42,063 bases of DNA, taken from the NCBI GenBank assembly GCA_903894295.1, contig CAITPI010000023.1, positions 1 through 42,063 of the forward strand, in the 5' to 3' direction. Shown here one piece after another: positions 8,143-15,601 of this stretch. The stretch is from an uncultured Acidimicrobiaceae bacterium (GTDB taxonomy: Bacteria > Actinomycetota > Acidimicrobiia > Acidimicrobiales > RAAP-2). Positions within the stretch are counted from its first letter, which is position 1. Each line of letters starts with the position of its first letter. A program made the translations under genes and the position numbers. A model generated the notes under the pieces. It did not search any database. It saw nothing but the letters and a program-made list of their open reading frames with translations, and was not told the DNA's origin.

Positions 8143-9063
8143 TCAGAAGGACGCCGGCAGCAGGGGAGCGGCGGCGGTGAAGAAGAAGTAGAGGGCTCCG
8201 AGCCAGACGACCAGTCCGCCGACGGCGACCGGCAGCCTCCGGCCACCGGGCACAAGACGGCCGATGCTCCAGAGCCCGACGCTGAGCACCAGCACCAGAA
8301 GTCCCCAGGCGATGGCCGCAGGCCAACTGCCGGTGGTCTCGGCCGAGGTCACGGACGGGACGGGGTGACCCGGCGTCGAAGGGGACCGTGCCGGAATCCC
8401 GGAGGAAGCCGGATGGGCCAGGACGCTGGCCGTCAGGAGGGCGTGGAGGACGAGGCGCTGGGCCGCGCTGTAGCGGGGATTGCACGTGGTGAGGGTCAGT
8501 TCGGGAAAGGGAGTCGGGTTGACGACGGCCACATCGGTGGGCGAGACGGCCTGCAGGGACGCGACCTGGAACTCGAAGAGGCCCTGGATGGTCGAGACGT
8601 AGATGGGGTCGCCGGACTGGAGTTCGTTCAGGTTGTAGAACGGGTGGAGATAGGTGGTCCGGTGGCCGGCAATGGCGGCATTGCCGATTTCGCCGGGCAG
8701 GGGAGTGGTGACGTAGTGGCCCGGTCCGGCCCGCAACTGGGTGGTGTCGGTACCTTCGATGATGGCCATGTCGAGGTGGATGGCCGGGATGTCGATGACG
8801 CCGACGGCAGTGCCGGCCGGAGGATTGGCCACCTTTGGGGCGGGACGGGGGGCCGTGTCGGGACGGGGGTGGAGTTCTGTCGTCCGGGGCAGGCCGATCT
8901 GCTCGTGGGCGAGGGCTGTGCTGAACTGCTCCCGTAGTTGGGATTGACTGTGCTGGGTAATGAGGCCCGTCCCCCAGAGGAGAAAGGGAATGAACAGCAA
9001 GATGATCACGCCGACCGTCAGCACGATGCGCCCCAGAACGAGGCGGGCCGTCGTGAGCGTCAT
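8143..9063 (-). CDS. Class E-type sortase
   Basis: A 306-residue membrane-bound cysteine transpeptidase that cleaves LPXTG-like signals and joins surface proteins to the cell wall. An N-terminal transmembrane helix (about residues 12-32) is followed by the sortase beta-barrel. The catalytic residues are visible: His in IAGHRTTYL, Cys in TLTTCNPR, and Arg in the same stretch (NPRYSAAQR). After the barrel the protein has a Pro/Ser linker and two more hydrophobic helices, a topology seen in class E sortases of actinobacteria. A TAGCAT hexamer ends six bases upstream of the ATG, so the mRNA may be leaderless. It diverges from the DUF4012 gene and converges on the LPFTG substrate gene. Confidence 0.92.
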   Translation of the reverse strand: MTLTTARLVLGRIVLTVGVIILLFIPFLLWGTGLITQHSQSQLREQFSTALAHEQIGLPRTTELHPRPDTAPRPAPKVANPPAGTAVGVIDIPAIHLDMAIIEGTDTTQLRAGPGHYVTTPLPGEIGNAAIAGHRTTYLHPFYNLNELQSGDPIYVSTIQGLFEFQVASLQAVSPTDVAVVNPTPFPELTLTTCNPRYSAAQRLVLHALLTASVLAHPASSGIPARSPSTPGHPVPSVTSAETTGSWPAAIAWGLLVLVLSVGLWSIGRLVPGGRRLPVAVGGLVVWLGALYFFFTAAAPLLPASF

Positions 9064-9069
9064 GGCGTG

Positions 9070-9075
9070 ATGCTA
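9070..9075 (-). promoter_or_regulatory. Putative -10 element of the sortase promoter (leaderless)
   Basis: TAGCAT on the minus strand, exactly six bases before the sortase ATG. No Shine-Dalgarno sequence is present. Confidence 0.5.
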
Positions 9076-9127
9076 CCGGCGGCAGTGCCGGGCCGACGGA
9101 CGGCTCATGGTCATGGATGGACCGGCA

Positions 9128-10885
9128 ATGACCCGTTCTGATCGCCCGGCCCGGGGAGCGGGCCGACGGGCCCGGTGGCTGCTCGTTTTCCTTGGCGTCT
9201 TCGTGCTTCTCGGGATCTGGCTGGTCCTGGTGGGGACCAAGGCCCTGGTCGCCTACAACGACGACCGACAGGGCCTCGACCTGTTGAACCAGGTGCGATC
9301 GGCCCAGGCCACCGACGTCGTCTCGGGGACCGCGGTTCGCTCCACGTTGCGGTCGGCGGCCGGGTACTTCAACTCGGCGGCCAAAGAACTCTCGTCACCC
9401 CTCTTCATCCCGGTATCGGTCCTGCCGGTCGTCGGCCGTCAGTACCAGTCGGCCAGGGACCTGAGTGCAGCGGCCCATTCGGTTTCGGTGGATGGCGAGG
9501 CCTTCCTCGGCGATGTCCATGGACTGCTCGAAAGTGCCCGGATGGCCGGAAGCGGACGGGTGAACTCCCTCCGGCAGCTGGGAGTAGCCAGCCAACAGAC
9601 GGCCGACCAACTTTCCCGTATTCCGACCGGTCCGTCCGATCACCTCGTCCCCCGACTGGCCGACAAGCGCAACCAGTTCGTCGATGAGTTGAACCTGATC
9701 GTCGACCGGCTCAACCGGACGGCATCGGCCAGCGCTTCGGCCGCCACCTTGCTTCAGGGGCCGAGCAGGATCCTCATTCTGGTGGCCAACAACGCCGAGA
9801 TGCGGGCCGGATCGGGATCCTTTCTGGAAGTGGGCACGGCATCGGTCAGCGAGGGCCACATCCATCTCGACGGTCTGCAACCCAGCGGCAACATTCCGGT
9901 GACACCGGGGCTGGTGAACCCCACCGGCGACCTGGCCGCCAACTGGGGCTTCCTCCATCCGGGAGTTGACTGGCGAAATCTGGGCCTCACCCCGCAGTTC
10001 GACGTGAACGCCGCCATGGCGGAGAGGATGTGGCGCGCCGAGACGGGCCAGTCGGTGGACGGAGTCATCGCCATCGACGTGGCCGGGCTGGCCCAGCTGA
10101 TGACCGTCACCGGGCCGGTGGAGGTGAACGGCATGACCCTCACTGCGGGGAACGTCACCCAGTATCTCGAGCATGACGAGTACGCAAACCTCAGTGACTA
10201 CAGCGCCGTGGACACCAACCGGGTCTCGGTGCTGGGTGATCTGGCGTCGTCGGTGCTCGGTGCCCTGCAGGACCAGTCGATCCCGTTGCGACCGTTGGCG
10301 AGCGCCGTGACCACCGCGGTGGCGGGTCGCCACATCATGATCTGGTCCGGCCGTCCGTCGACCGAAGCCAGCTGGGTGGCCACCGGCGCCGGTGGCGTGC
10401 TCACCCCGAACTCCCTCGCCGTCGGCCTCATCAACCGGGGCGGGAACAAACTCGACCAGTACGTGCCGGTGTCGGTGGGCCTGATCTCCCGGGCGGAAGG
10501 GACCGGCGCCCAGGTGACGTTGTCGGTCCATGTGACCAACCACACCTCCGATGGGCAGTCGTCGTACATCGCCGGACCCTCGCCCGGGGTGCCCGTCGCT
10601 TACGGCGGCTACCTCGGCTACCTGTCGGTGAACGTCCCCGGCTTCGCCACCCATCTCACCTCAACCGGTCCGGTGGTGGTGCGGGGGTCCGAAGGCCCCA
10701 CCGGTCTGGTGGCCACCACGGTGAATGTGCCCCAGGGCGGTTCGTCATCGTTCACCATCCGGTTTCACCTGCCCACCAGACACGGAGTCATGGTTGTCGT
10801 CCCGTCGGCCCGCATACCTCCGGTGACCTGGACCCACGGCGGGAACTCCTTCGTCGACGACCACTACCAGGTCATCGGATGGTAG
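9128..10885 (+). CDS. DUF4012-domain membrane-anchored protein
   Basis: A 585-residue protein with a basic cytosolic N-terminus (RPARGAGRRARW), one transmembrane helix (about residues 20-41) and a long extracytoplasmic part. The segment ILILVANNAEMRAGSGSF and its surroundings match the DUF4012 core as I know it. Such proteins are common in actinobacterial polysaccharide loci, but their biochemical role is not established. The start at 9128 was chosen for the upstream GGATGGA; an in-frame ATG at 9107 is an alternative. It diverges from the sortase gene by about 44-64 bp. Downstream it converges on the giant secreted glycosidase-like gene, with a strong hairpin between the two. Confidence 0.82.
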   Translation: MTRSDRPARGAGRRARWLLVFLGVFVLLGIWLVLVGTKALVAYNDDRQGLDLLNQVRSAQATDVVSGTAVRSTLRSAAGYFNSAAKELSSPLFIPVSVLPVVGRQYQSARDLSAAAHSVSVDGEAFLGDVHGLLESARMAGSGRVNSLRQLGVASQQTADQLSRIPTGPSDHLVPRLADKRNQFVDELNLIVDRLNRTASASASAATLLQGPSRILILVANNAEMRAGSGSFLEVGTASVSEGHIHLDGLQPSGNIPVTPGLVNPTGDLAANWGFLHPGVDWRNLGLTPQFDVNAAMAERMWRAETGQSVDGVIAIDVAGLAQLMTVTGPVEVNGMTLTAGNVTQYLEHDEYANLSDYSAVDTNRVSVLGDLASSVLGALQDQSIPLRPLASAVTTAVAGRHIMIWSGRPSTEASWVATGAGGVLTPNSLAVGLINRGGNKLDQYVPVSVGLISRAEGTGAQVTLSVHVTNHTSDGQSSYIAGPSPGVPVAYGGYLGYLSVNVPGFATHLTSTGPVVVRGSEGPTGLVATTVNVPQGGSSSFTIRFHLPTRHGVMVVVPSARIPPVTWTHGGNSFVDDHYQVIGW

Positions 10886-11086
10886 GTGGCCTCCGGCCCA
10901 TGGCCGGTGGCGTGGCCCTCTGACCGGGCGTTCTCTTCGGTGAGCATCGGTCGTTGCGGCCCGGCGCCAAGCGTCGTATCCACCCGGTTCGTCGATGGCG
11001 AGGTGCCCTCCTTGTTTGGGGTCCGGGTTTCTCCTGCGTCCCGGATGGACCCCGATCGGAGCCAGAGGTCAGGGAGCAAACAAACA

Positions 11087-11116
11087 GCAGACCCCGGACG
11101 AGGGTCCGGGGTCTGC
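11087..11116 (-). terminator. Intrinsic terminator of the secreted glycosidase-like gene
   Basis: A perfect 13-bp inverted repeat (11087-11099 and 11104-11116) with a 4-nt GAGG loop. Read on the minus strand it is followed by the T-rich tail TGTTTGTTTG, which suits Rho-independent termination of the minus-strand gene ending at 11169. The plus-strand side has no T-run, though the hairpin may still hinder transcripts from the DUF4012 gene. Confidence 0.8.
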
Positions 11117-11168
11117 CTGGGGTTCACCCGGATCGGGGGACCGGGGCGAAGGTTTTCTCCATGGGCGG

Positions 11169-14100
11169 CTACCCGAGGGCGCTTGCCGTCCCTGGCGTGG
11201 CGAAGGAGCCGAGGCTGGTGGCGTCACCGAAGGCGTAGACGGTGCCGTTCCGGCCGAGCATCCAGTAGCCCTGGGCATCGGGCGTGGGCAGGAAGCCGGT
11301 GATGGGACTGGCCGGTGACCCGGGAGAGACCGAGCCGAAGGAGCGGGCATCGCCGAAACCGGTCACGGCGCCGGTGGCGGTGAACATCCAGTAGCCCTTT
11401 CCGTCCGGGGTCCGGGCCATCCCCACGAAGCTTCCGTTCGGCGTGGCTCCCCCGGTCGAGCCGTAGAAGGCGGCATCGCCGAAGCATCCGATCCGGCCCT
11501 GGTTGCTGAGCAGCCAGTAACCGTTGCCGTCGGGAGTGGCGGCGATGGCGACCGCCGGGTCGTGCGACGGGAAGGCGGTGGTCGAACCGTAGAAGTGGGC
11601 ATCGCCGAAGTTGGAGACCGAGCCGTTGTTGCCGAGGATCCAGTAGCCCTTGCCGTCGGGAGTGGTGGCGATGGAGGTGTAGCGCACTCCGCCACCCCGC
11701 CCGGCGTTCGAGCCGTAGAAGGCGGCATCACCGAAGTTCTGGATTCGTCCCGAGGCGGTCAGCAGCCAGAATCCCTGGTTGTCCGGGGTGTCGGCCGTGG
11801 CCAGAACGGGATCGTTCTCGCTGCCGCCCGAGGTCGCCCCGTAGCTCGAGGCGCTCCCGAAGGCGTGGACTGCGCCGTAGCGGGTCACGATGCGGTAGCC
11901 AGAGCCGGAGTTGGGCGCAGAAGGCGTGGAGGCCGTCGGGGCCGAGGTGGTCGACGGAGCCGAGGTGGTCGGTGGGGCGGCGAGAGTTGTGGGCGGCGCC
12001 GAGGTGGTGGGAGTGGTCGACGACGTCGGGGTCGCCGGTGCCGTTGATGCCGGTCCCGGGCTGCCTCCGGTGCCGTTGATGCCGGCCCACTGGGTGGTGC
12101 CGGGAACTATTGCGGGCAGGCCGGTGCCGTTCACCGTGGTCGGGTCGGTACTTCCCCCATAGACCTCGAACGAGTTCAGGTAGGCCGTGGTGATGCCGGT
12201 CGACGCCGACCACCAACTGGGCAGGCCACCGCCGTCGTAGCCGCCGACGTTGACCTCGGTGATGGTGATCCGGATGGCGCTTGCCATCACTGGCGGGAAG
12301 GCCAGCTGCATGGTGTGGTTCCAGAAGGCCCCGGTGACGTCACCAACGTCGGTCCAGCCCAGCCCCGGCTGGTTGACCGAGACCGAGAAGTTGCGGGCGG
12401 ACGGAGCCACCGACCCGACCGAGCCGGTGTCCACGATGATGCGGTTCACGCTCGCCGTTCCGGCCAGGGTGACGGTCAGGGTGGGAGTGGCATCACCCGA
12501 ACCCGAGGTCCAGCCGGTGCGGTAGCCGGCCGGGTTGCCGTTGATGGCGTTGGCCGCCGACCCTGACGTGGCGGTGGCGGTGGCGCCGGAGGTGGCGAGG
12601 GCCAGATTCGTCCCGTAGGCCTCGGTGGCACCGACGGTGATGGTGTCACCGGCCGGGGCCGAGACGTAGGAGACCGAGTCCGAGACGGCGAGGGCGTAAG
12701 GAGTTCCCGACGGGACCTCGGTGGTGGTGGTCGCCCCGTACTGGGTGGTCACCGTCACCGGCACCGGGCCGCCACCGGGCGCGGTGGCCGTCACGGTGGC
12801 GTTGGTGGCCAGACCGTCGGAGAAGACGGCCTGGACCGGGTCGCCGCCACCGGTGGACGCTCCGAAACCGGCGTCGAACACGTGGGGGATGCCGGTGTTC
12901 TGGAGGCCGAGGTAGGGACGGCTGGCCGTCTCGGACGCTGCGGTCATCGAGGCGAGGGCGGACGGGTTGACGTAGTTCCCGTGCATCTCGATCATCGGGA
13001 ACTCGGTGCCGCTCCAGATGCCGTTGCCCTCGTCGTAGTAGTAGTACCAGGCCGGGATATGAAGCGCCTTCATCCAGACCATGGCCTGGGCCACATTGTT
13101 GGCCTGGGCGAGGTAGTTGTAGTCGCCGTTGTTCCACCAGCCCACTTCGGTGAACCAGACAGGCTTCGGAGCGACCAGGGTCTGAAGGGTGGCCACCTGG
13201 GCCGGCATCTGGTCTTCGGTCCATGAGTCGTTGGATCCGGTGTACGGGTGGATACCGGCGGCATCCAGATCGTGCAGGCCGCCGGCATTCACCAGCTGGC
13301 TCCACCAGCCGGAGGCCACGCCGAGGGTGGACCCGCCGACGACGGTCGACGTTGTTCCCGGCTCCACCGACTTCACGGCGTTGTAGAAGGGCGCGAGCAC
13401 CGAGGTGGTGTACGTGGCTCCCGAGTTCCACCCGGTGGCGTTGGGCTCGTTCCAGGGCTCCCAGGCCGTGACCGGGGCGCACGGTGAACAGCCGGCCGGC
13501 ACCGTGGCATAGAAGCGGACGATGGCGGCGACGTCCTGTTGCCAGAAGCCTCCGTTCACGAGGCCCATCGAGGCGCTGTCGCCGTTGGAAACCTGGATCC
13601 AATAGGCGACGTGGTTGGCCTGGGCTTCGGCGGCGGCGGTGAAGGGATCGGTCGGCAGGTTGGCCGTGTTGATGGCGGCCGCCCCGCAGTTGGTGGCGGT
13701 CGGAGCCGAGAAGTTGCAGTTGGGAAGCACCGACGACCACACGATGTTGCGACCCCGCTGGCCGTTCAGTCCGAGTTGGGCGTTGAGGGCCACGCCTCTC
13801 GAATCCGACGGGCCACCGGCGTCCGCTCCACCGGGAAGGGAGGAGAAGTTCAGCCCGTCTCCGGTCGCCCCCACCGTGTACGGCATGCAGGTGGTGCCGA
13901 GGGTGGACGGCGGGTTGGTCGAGGTGTCGGTCAGGACGGCCTGGATCTGGTAGGGACCCGGCTGGGTATCGGTGGCCGGGATGGTCAGGGGAATGGAGAG
14001 GTTGCCCCCGCCCGAGGGGGCAGTGGTGGGCAGGGGTACCGTCGTGGACTGGGGCGTGGTGAGACCCTTCATGTCGTTCTGGTCCCGCACGGTGTAGGTC

Positions 14101-15374
14101 AGGGTCAGGTGGCTTGCCTCGGCCAACCACCAGGAGTCAAAGGTGGCCGTGGCCGAGGGAGTGGTGCCGGGGGCGAAGTAGTTGTCGGTGACGGGAGTGG
14201 ACAGGCCGGCTCCCCAGCCGAGCGAGTTGGTCGGGTTGTGGGGGGCGTTCAGGTAGGCCTGCAGGCTGGCCAGGGTGAAGGTGGACACCGTGTCGGCCCC
14301 GTCGTAGAAGGGAGGGCCGCCCTGGACGTAGAAGGTGTTGCCCACGAGGTAAAGCTCGCCTTCGCCCATGTTGAGATTCCCGCCGAGGGTGGTGGTGCCC
14401 TCGAGGTTGCCGTTGGGGTTGGTCGCCTCGATGGTGGAGAGCGGATCGGCGGTGTAGATGGTGCCGTCCGGACCCTGCACGGCGGCCGAGGGGTAGTAGA
14501 ACTGCGTCCCGCCGGCGATGTGGAGATTGTTGCCCTTGATGTTGGCCGAACCGAAGGTCGAAAGAACGGTCATCCCGGTCGGATCCCAGGTCGTCACGTA
14601 TCCCGTGGTCCGGTTGGAGTTCCAGTCGTTGGCATAGAGCAGGTCGCCGTTGGCCTCCTGGGAGACGTGTCCGAAGTCGTCGTAGAGCTTGATCGAACCG
14701 GTAACTGCCCCGTTGGCCGGATCGAGGACGCTCGATCCGCTCCGGTTCTGGGTGATGCTGACCATCAGGTTGAACGTGCCGGAGGTCGTGGTCGAGAAGA
14801 GGGCCACCGGATTGCCCTGGAGGGGATCGACCGACCAGATCAGGCTGCCGGATCGGGAGTACTTGTTCACCACCTGTCCGTAGTAGCTGGAAAGGTAGAT
14901 GTTTCCCGAGGGGTCAACGACCGGCTGGGAGGGAATGCGCCACGACTGCATCAGGTTGGGGTCGAGGGCAAAGGACGCATCGAGGGTGCCACCTGTCGAG
15001 TAGATGTCCATGGCAGTGCCGGTGTTGACGTAGATCTCGGTGCCGTAGGCGGTCGTCGTGGCGATCGAGAAGTTGACCACCCCACCGGCCGGGTGGACCA
15101 ACGTCGACACCGGAGAGGAGGGGACGGCGGTGGCCGGCCCGACGGCGGTGGCCGGTGTGGTGGTGTCACACATCGGTGTGATCTCGTTGGCGGTCGGATC
15201 GGCAACCCCGCCCGGAATCTCGACGGTGGAGGCGTGGGCCGAAGCGAGGACCGAGGACAAGCCGACGGCCATGAGGAGGACGGCGACCACGGTGGTGGCG
15301 AACTGACGGAGCCAGCGGGGAATCCCGCGTGCCATCGAATGAGAACTTGTTGAAGAACTGCCCCTGAGTGTCAT
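11169..15374 (-). CDS. Giant secreted modular protein: propeller-like, GH-A glycosidase-like, discoidin-like, 42-aa repeats
   Basis: About 1401 residues. A signal peptide (hydrophobic core near residues 25-45, then ASAHAS) leads into a propeller-like region with DPSGNIYLSS-type repeats. Next is a TIM-barrel-like glycosidase region with WEPWNEPN (likely acid/base Glu, codon 13446-13448) and WFTEVGWW (likely nucleophile Glu, codon 13146-13148). The two glutamates are 100 residues apart, as in clan GH-A families such as GH39 or GH5. A discoidin/F5-8C-like beta domain follows (NLALAT to LNSFEVYGG), then a Pro/Thr/Ser linker, then six repeats of 42 residues. The start at 15374 was chosen because GATAAT ends six bases before that ATG; a GTG 14 codons upstream has no signal. 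It probably cuts or binds an extracellular polysaccharide, perhaps that made by the adjacent cluster; this is inferred from location. Confidence 0.82.
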   Translation of the reverse strand: MTLRGSSSTSSHSMARGIPRWLRQFATTVVAVLLMAVGLSSVLASAHASTVEIPGGVADPTANEITPMCDTTTPATAVGPATAVPSSPVSTLVHPAGGVVNFSIATTTAYGTEIYVNTGTAMDIYSTGGTLDASFALDPNLMQSWRIPSQPVVDPSGNIYLSSYYGQVVNKYSRSGSLIWSVDPLQGNPVALFSTTTSGTFNLMVSITQNRSGSSVLDPANGAVTGSIKLYDDFGHVSQEANGDLLYANDWNSNRTTGYVTTWDPTGMTVLSTFGSANIKGNNLHIAGGTQFYYPSAAVQGPDGTIYTADPLSTIEATNPNGNLEGTTTLGGNLNMGEGELYLVGNTFYVQGGPPFYDGADTVSTFTLASLQAYLNAPHNPTNSLGWGAGLSTPVTDNYFAPGTTPSATATFDSWWLAEASHLTLTYTVRDQNDMKGLTTPQSTTVPLPTTAPSGGGNLSIPLTIPATDTQPGPYQIQAVLTDTSTNPPSTLGTTCMPYTVGATGDGLNFSSLPGGADAGGPSDSRGVALNAQLGLNGQRGRNIVWSSVLPNCNFSAPTATNCGAAAINTANLPTDPFTAAAEAQANHVAYWIQVSNGDSASMGLVNGGFWQQDVAAIVRFYATVPAGCSPCAPVTAWEPWNEPNATGWNSGATYTTSVLAPFYNAVKSVEPGTTSTVVGGSTLGVASGWWSQLVNAGGLHDLDAAGIHPYTGSNDSWTEDQMPAQVATLQTLVAPKPVWFTEVGWWNNGDYNYLAQANNVAQAMVWMKALHIPAWYYYYDEGNGIWSGTEFPMIEMHGNYVNPSALASMTAASETASRPYLGLQNTGIPHVFDAGFGASTGGGDPVQAVFSDGLATNATVTATAPGGGPVPVTVTTQYGATTTTEVPSGTPYALAVSDSVSYVSAPAGDTITVGATEAYGTNLALATSGATATATSGSAANAINGNPAGYRTGWTSGSGDATPTLTVTLAGTASVNRIIVDTGSVGSVAPSARNFSVSVNQPGLGWTDVGDVTGAFWNHTMQLAFPPVMASAIRITITEVNVGGYDGGGLPSWWSASTGITTAYLNSFEVYGGSTDPTTVNGTGLPAIVPGTTQWAGINGTGGSPGPASTAPATPTSSTTPTTSAPPTTLAAPPTTSAPSTTSAPTASTPSAPNSGSGYRIVTRYGAVHAFGSASSYGATSGGSENDPVLATADTPDNQGFWLLTASGRIQNFGDAAFYGSNAGRGGGVRYTSIATTPDGKGYWILGNNGSVSNFGDAHFYGSTTAFPSHDPAVAIAATPDGNGYWLLSNQGRIGCFGDAAFYGSTGGATPNGSFVGMARTPDGKGYWMFTATGAVTGFGDARSFGSVSPGSPASPITGFLPTPDAQGYWMLGRNGTVYAFGDATSLGSFATPGTASALG
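11172..11900 (-). repeat. Six tandem 42-residue repeats (126 bp each) in the C-terminus
   Basis: Five repeats of exactly 42 residues and a final one of 33. The consensus is G[YF]W[LMI]L..NG.V..FGDA.FYGS followed by a variable loop and ending ATPDGK or similar. The first copy is degenerate (GYRIVTRYGAVHAFGS). The repeats differ at DNA level, so they are old. Six equal blades would suit a beta-propeller, which is inference. I associate this repeat with secreted proteins of Acidimicrobiia. Confidence 0.85.
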
Positions 15375-15380
15375 GTTGCG

Positions 15381-15386
15381 ATTATC
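15381..15386 (-). promoter_or_regulatory. Putative -10 element before the secreted glycosidase-like gene
   Basis: GATAAT on the minus strand (five of six bases match TATAAT) ends six bases before the ATG at 15374, and no ribosome-binding site is present. This supports that ATG as a leaderless start. Confidence 0.45.
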
Positions 15387-15420
15387 GGTCCTGGGAAAAA
15401 CCGCTAAAGCGACCACTGCC

Positions 15421-15491
15421 GGAAAATCCGAAAAGTTTTCCCACGGAGCGTGAGAAGTACCCTTCTACCTGCATAGTTGTGTGCGCAACTA
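15421..15491. promoter_or_regulatory. Three nested inverted repeats upstream of the secreted glycosidase-like gene
   Basis: Three perfect inverted repeats follow each other: GGAAAA/TTTTCC (15421-15426, 15436-15441), AGAAG/CTTCT (15453-15466, 4-bp spacer) and TAGTTG/CAACTA (15474-15491, 6-bp spacer). They lie in the intergenic DNA before the minus-strand gene. They could be operator sites or leader structure. No known consensus was recognised. Confidence 0.4.
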
Positions 15492-15539
15492 GTTGGCCGG
15501 TTGTGGTGACCAAGGATCATGGCGGATCGAGGGGAGCCA

Positions 15540-15564
15540 TCCGGTGATCATCAAACCCACCGGA
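15540..15564 (-). terminator. Hairpin downstream of the fused glycosyltransferase gene
   Basis: A perfect 7-bp inverted repeat TCCGGTG/CACCGGA with an 11-nt loop, 38 bases after the stop of the minus-strand gene. There is no T-run, so it is at best a weak terminator. Confidence 0.35.
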
Positions 15565-15601
15565 AGTGCATCGGACGGTAGTGGGCCCGATCTGAAGTCG
15601 G

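Noticed and set aside
13539..15353. 604-codon plus-strand open frame opposite the secreted glycosidase-like gene
   Set aside because: It is an antisense shadow of a high-GC gene; Gly/Arg/Val-rich with no domain, and the minus-strand frame has a signal peptide, motifs and repeats.
15375..15470. Cyclic-dinucleotide riboswitch in the leader of the secreted glycosidase-like gene
   Set aside because: The conserved c-di-GMP or c-di-AMP riboswitch sequence blocks were not found.
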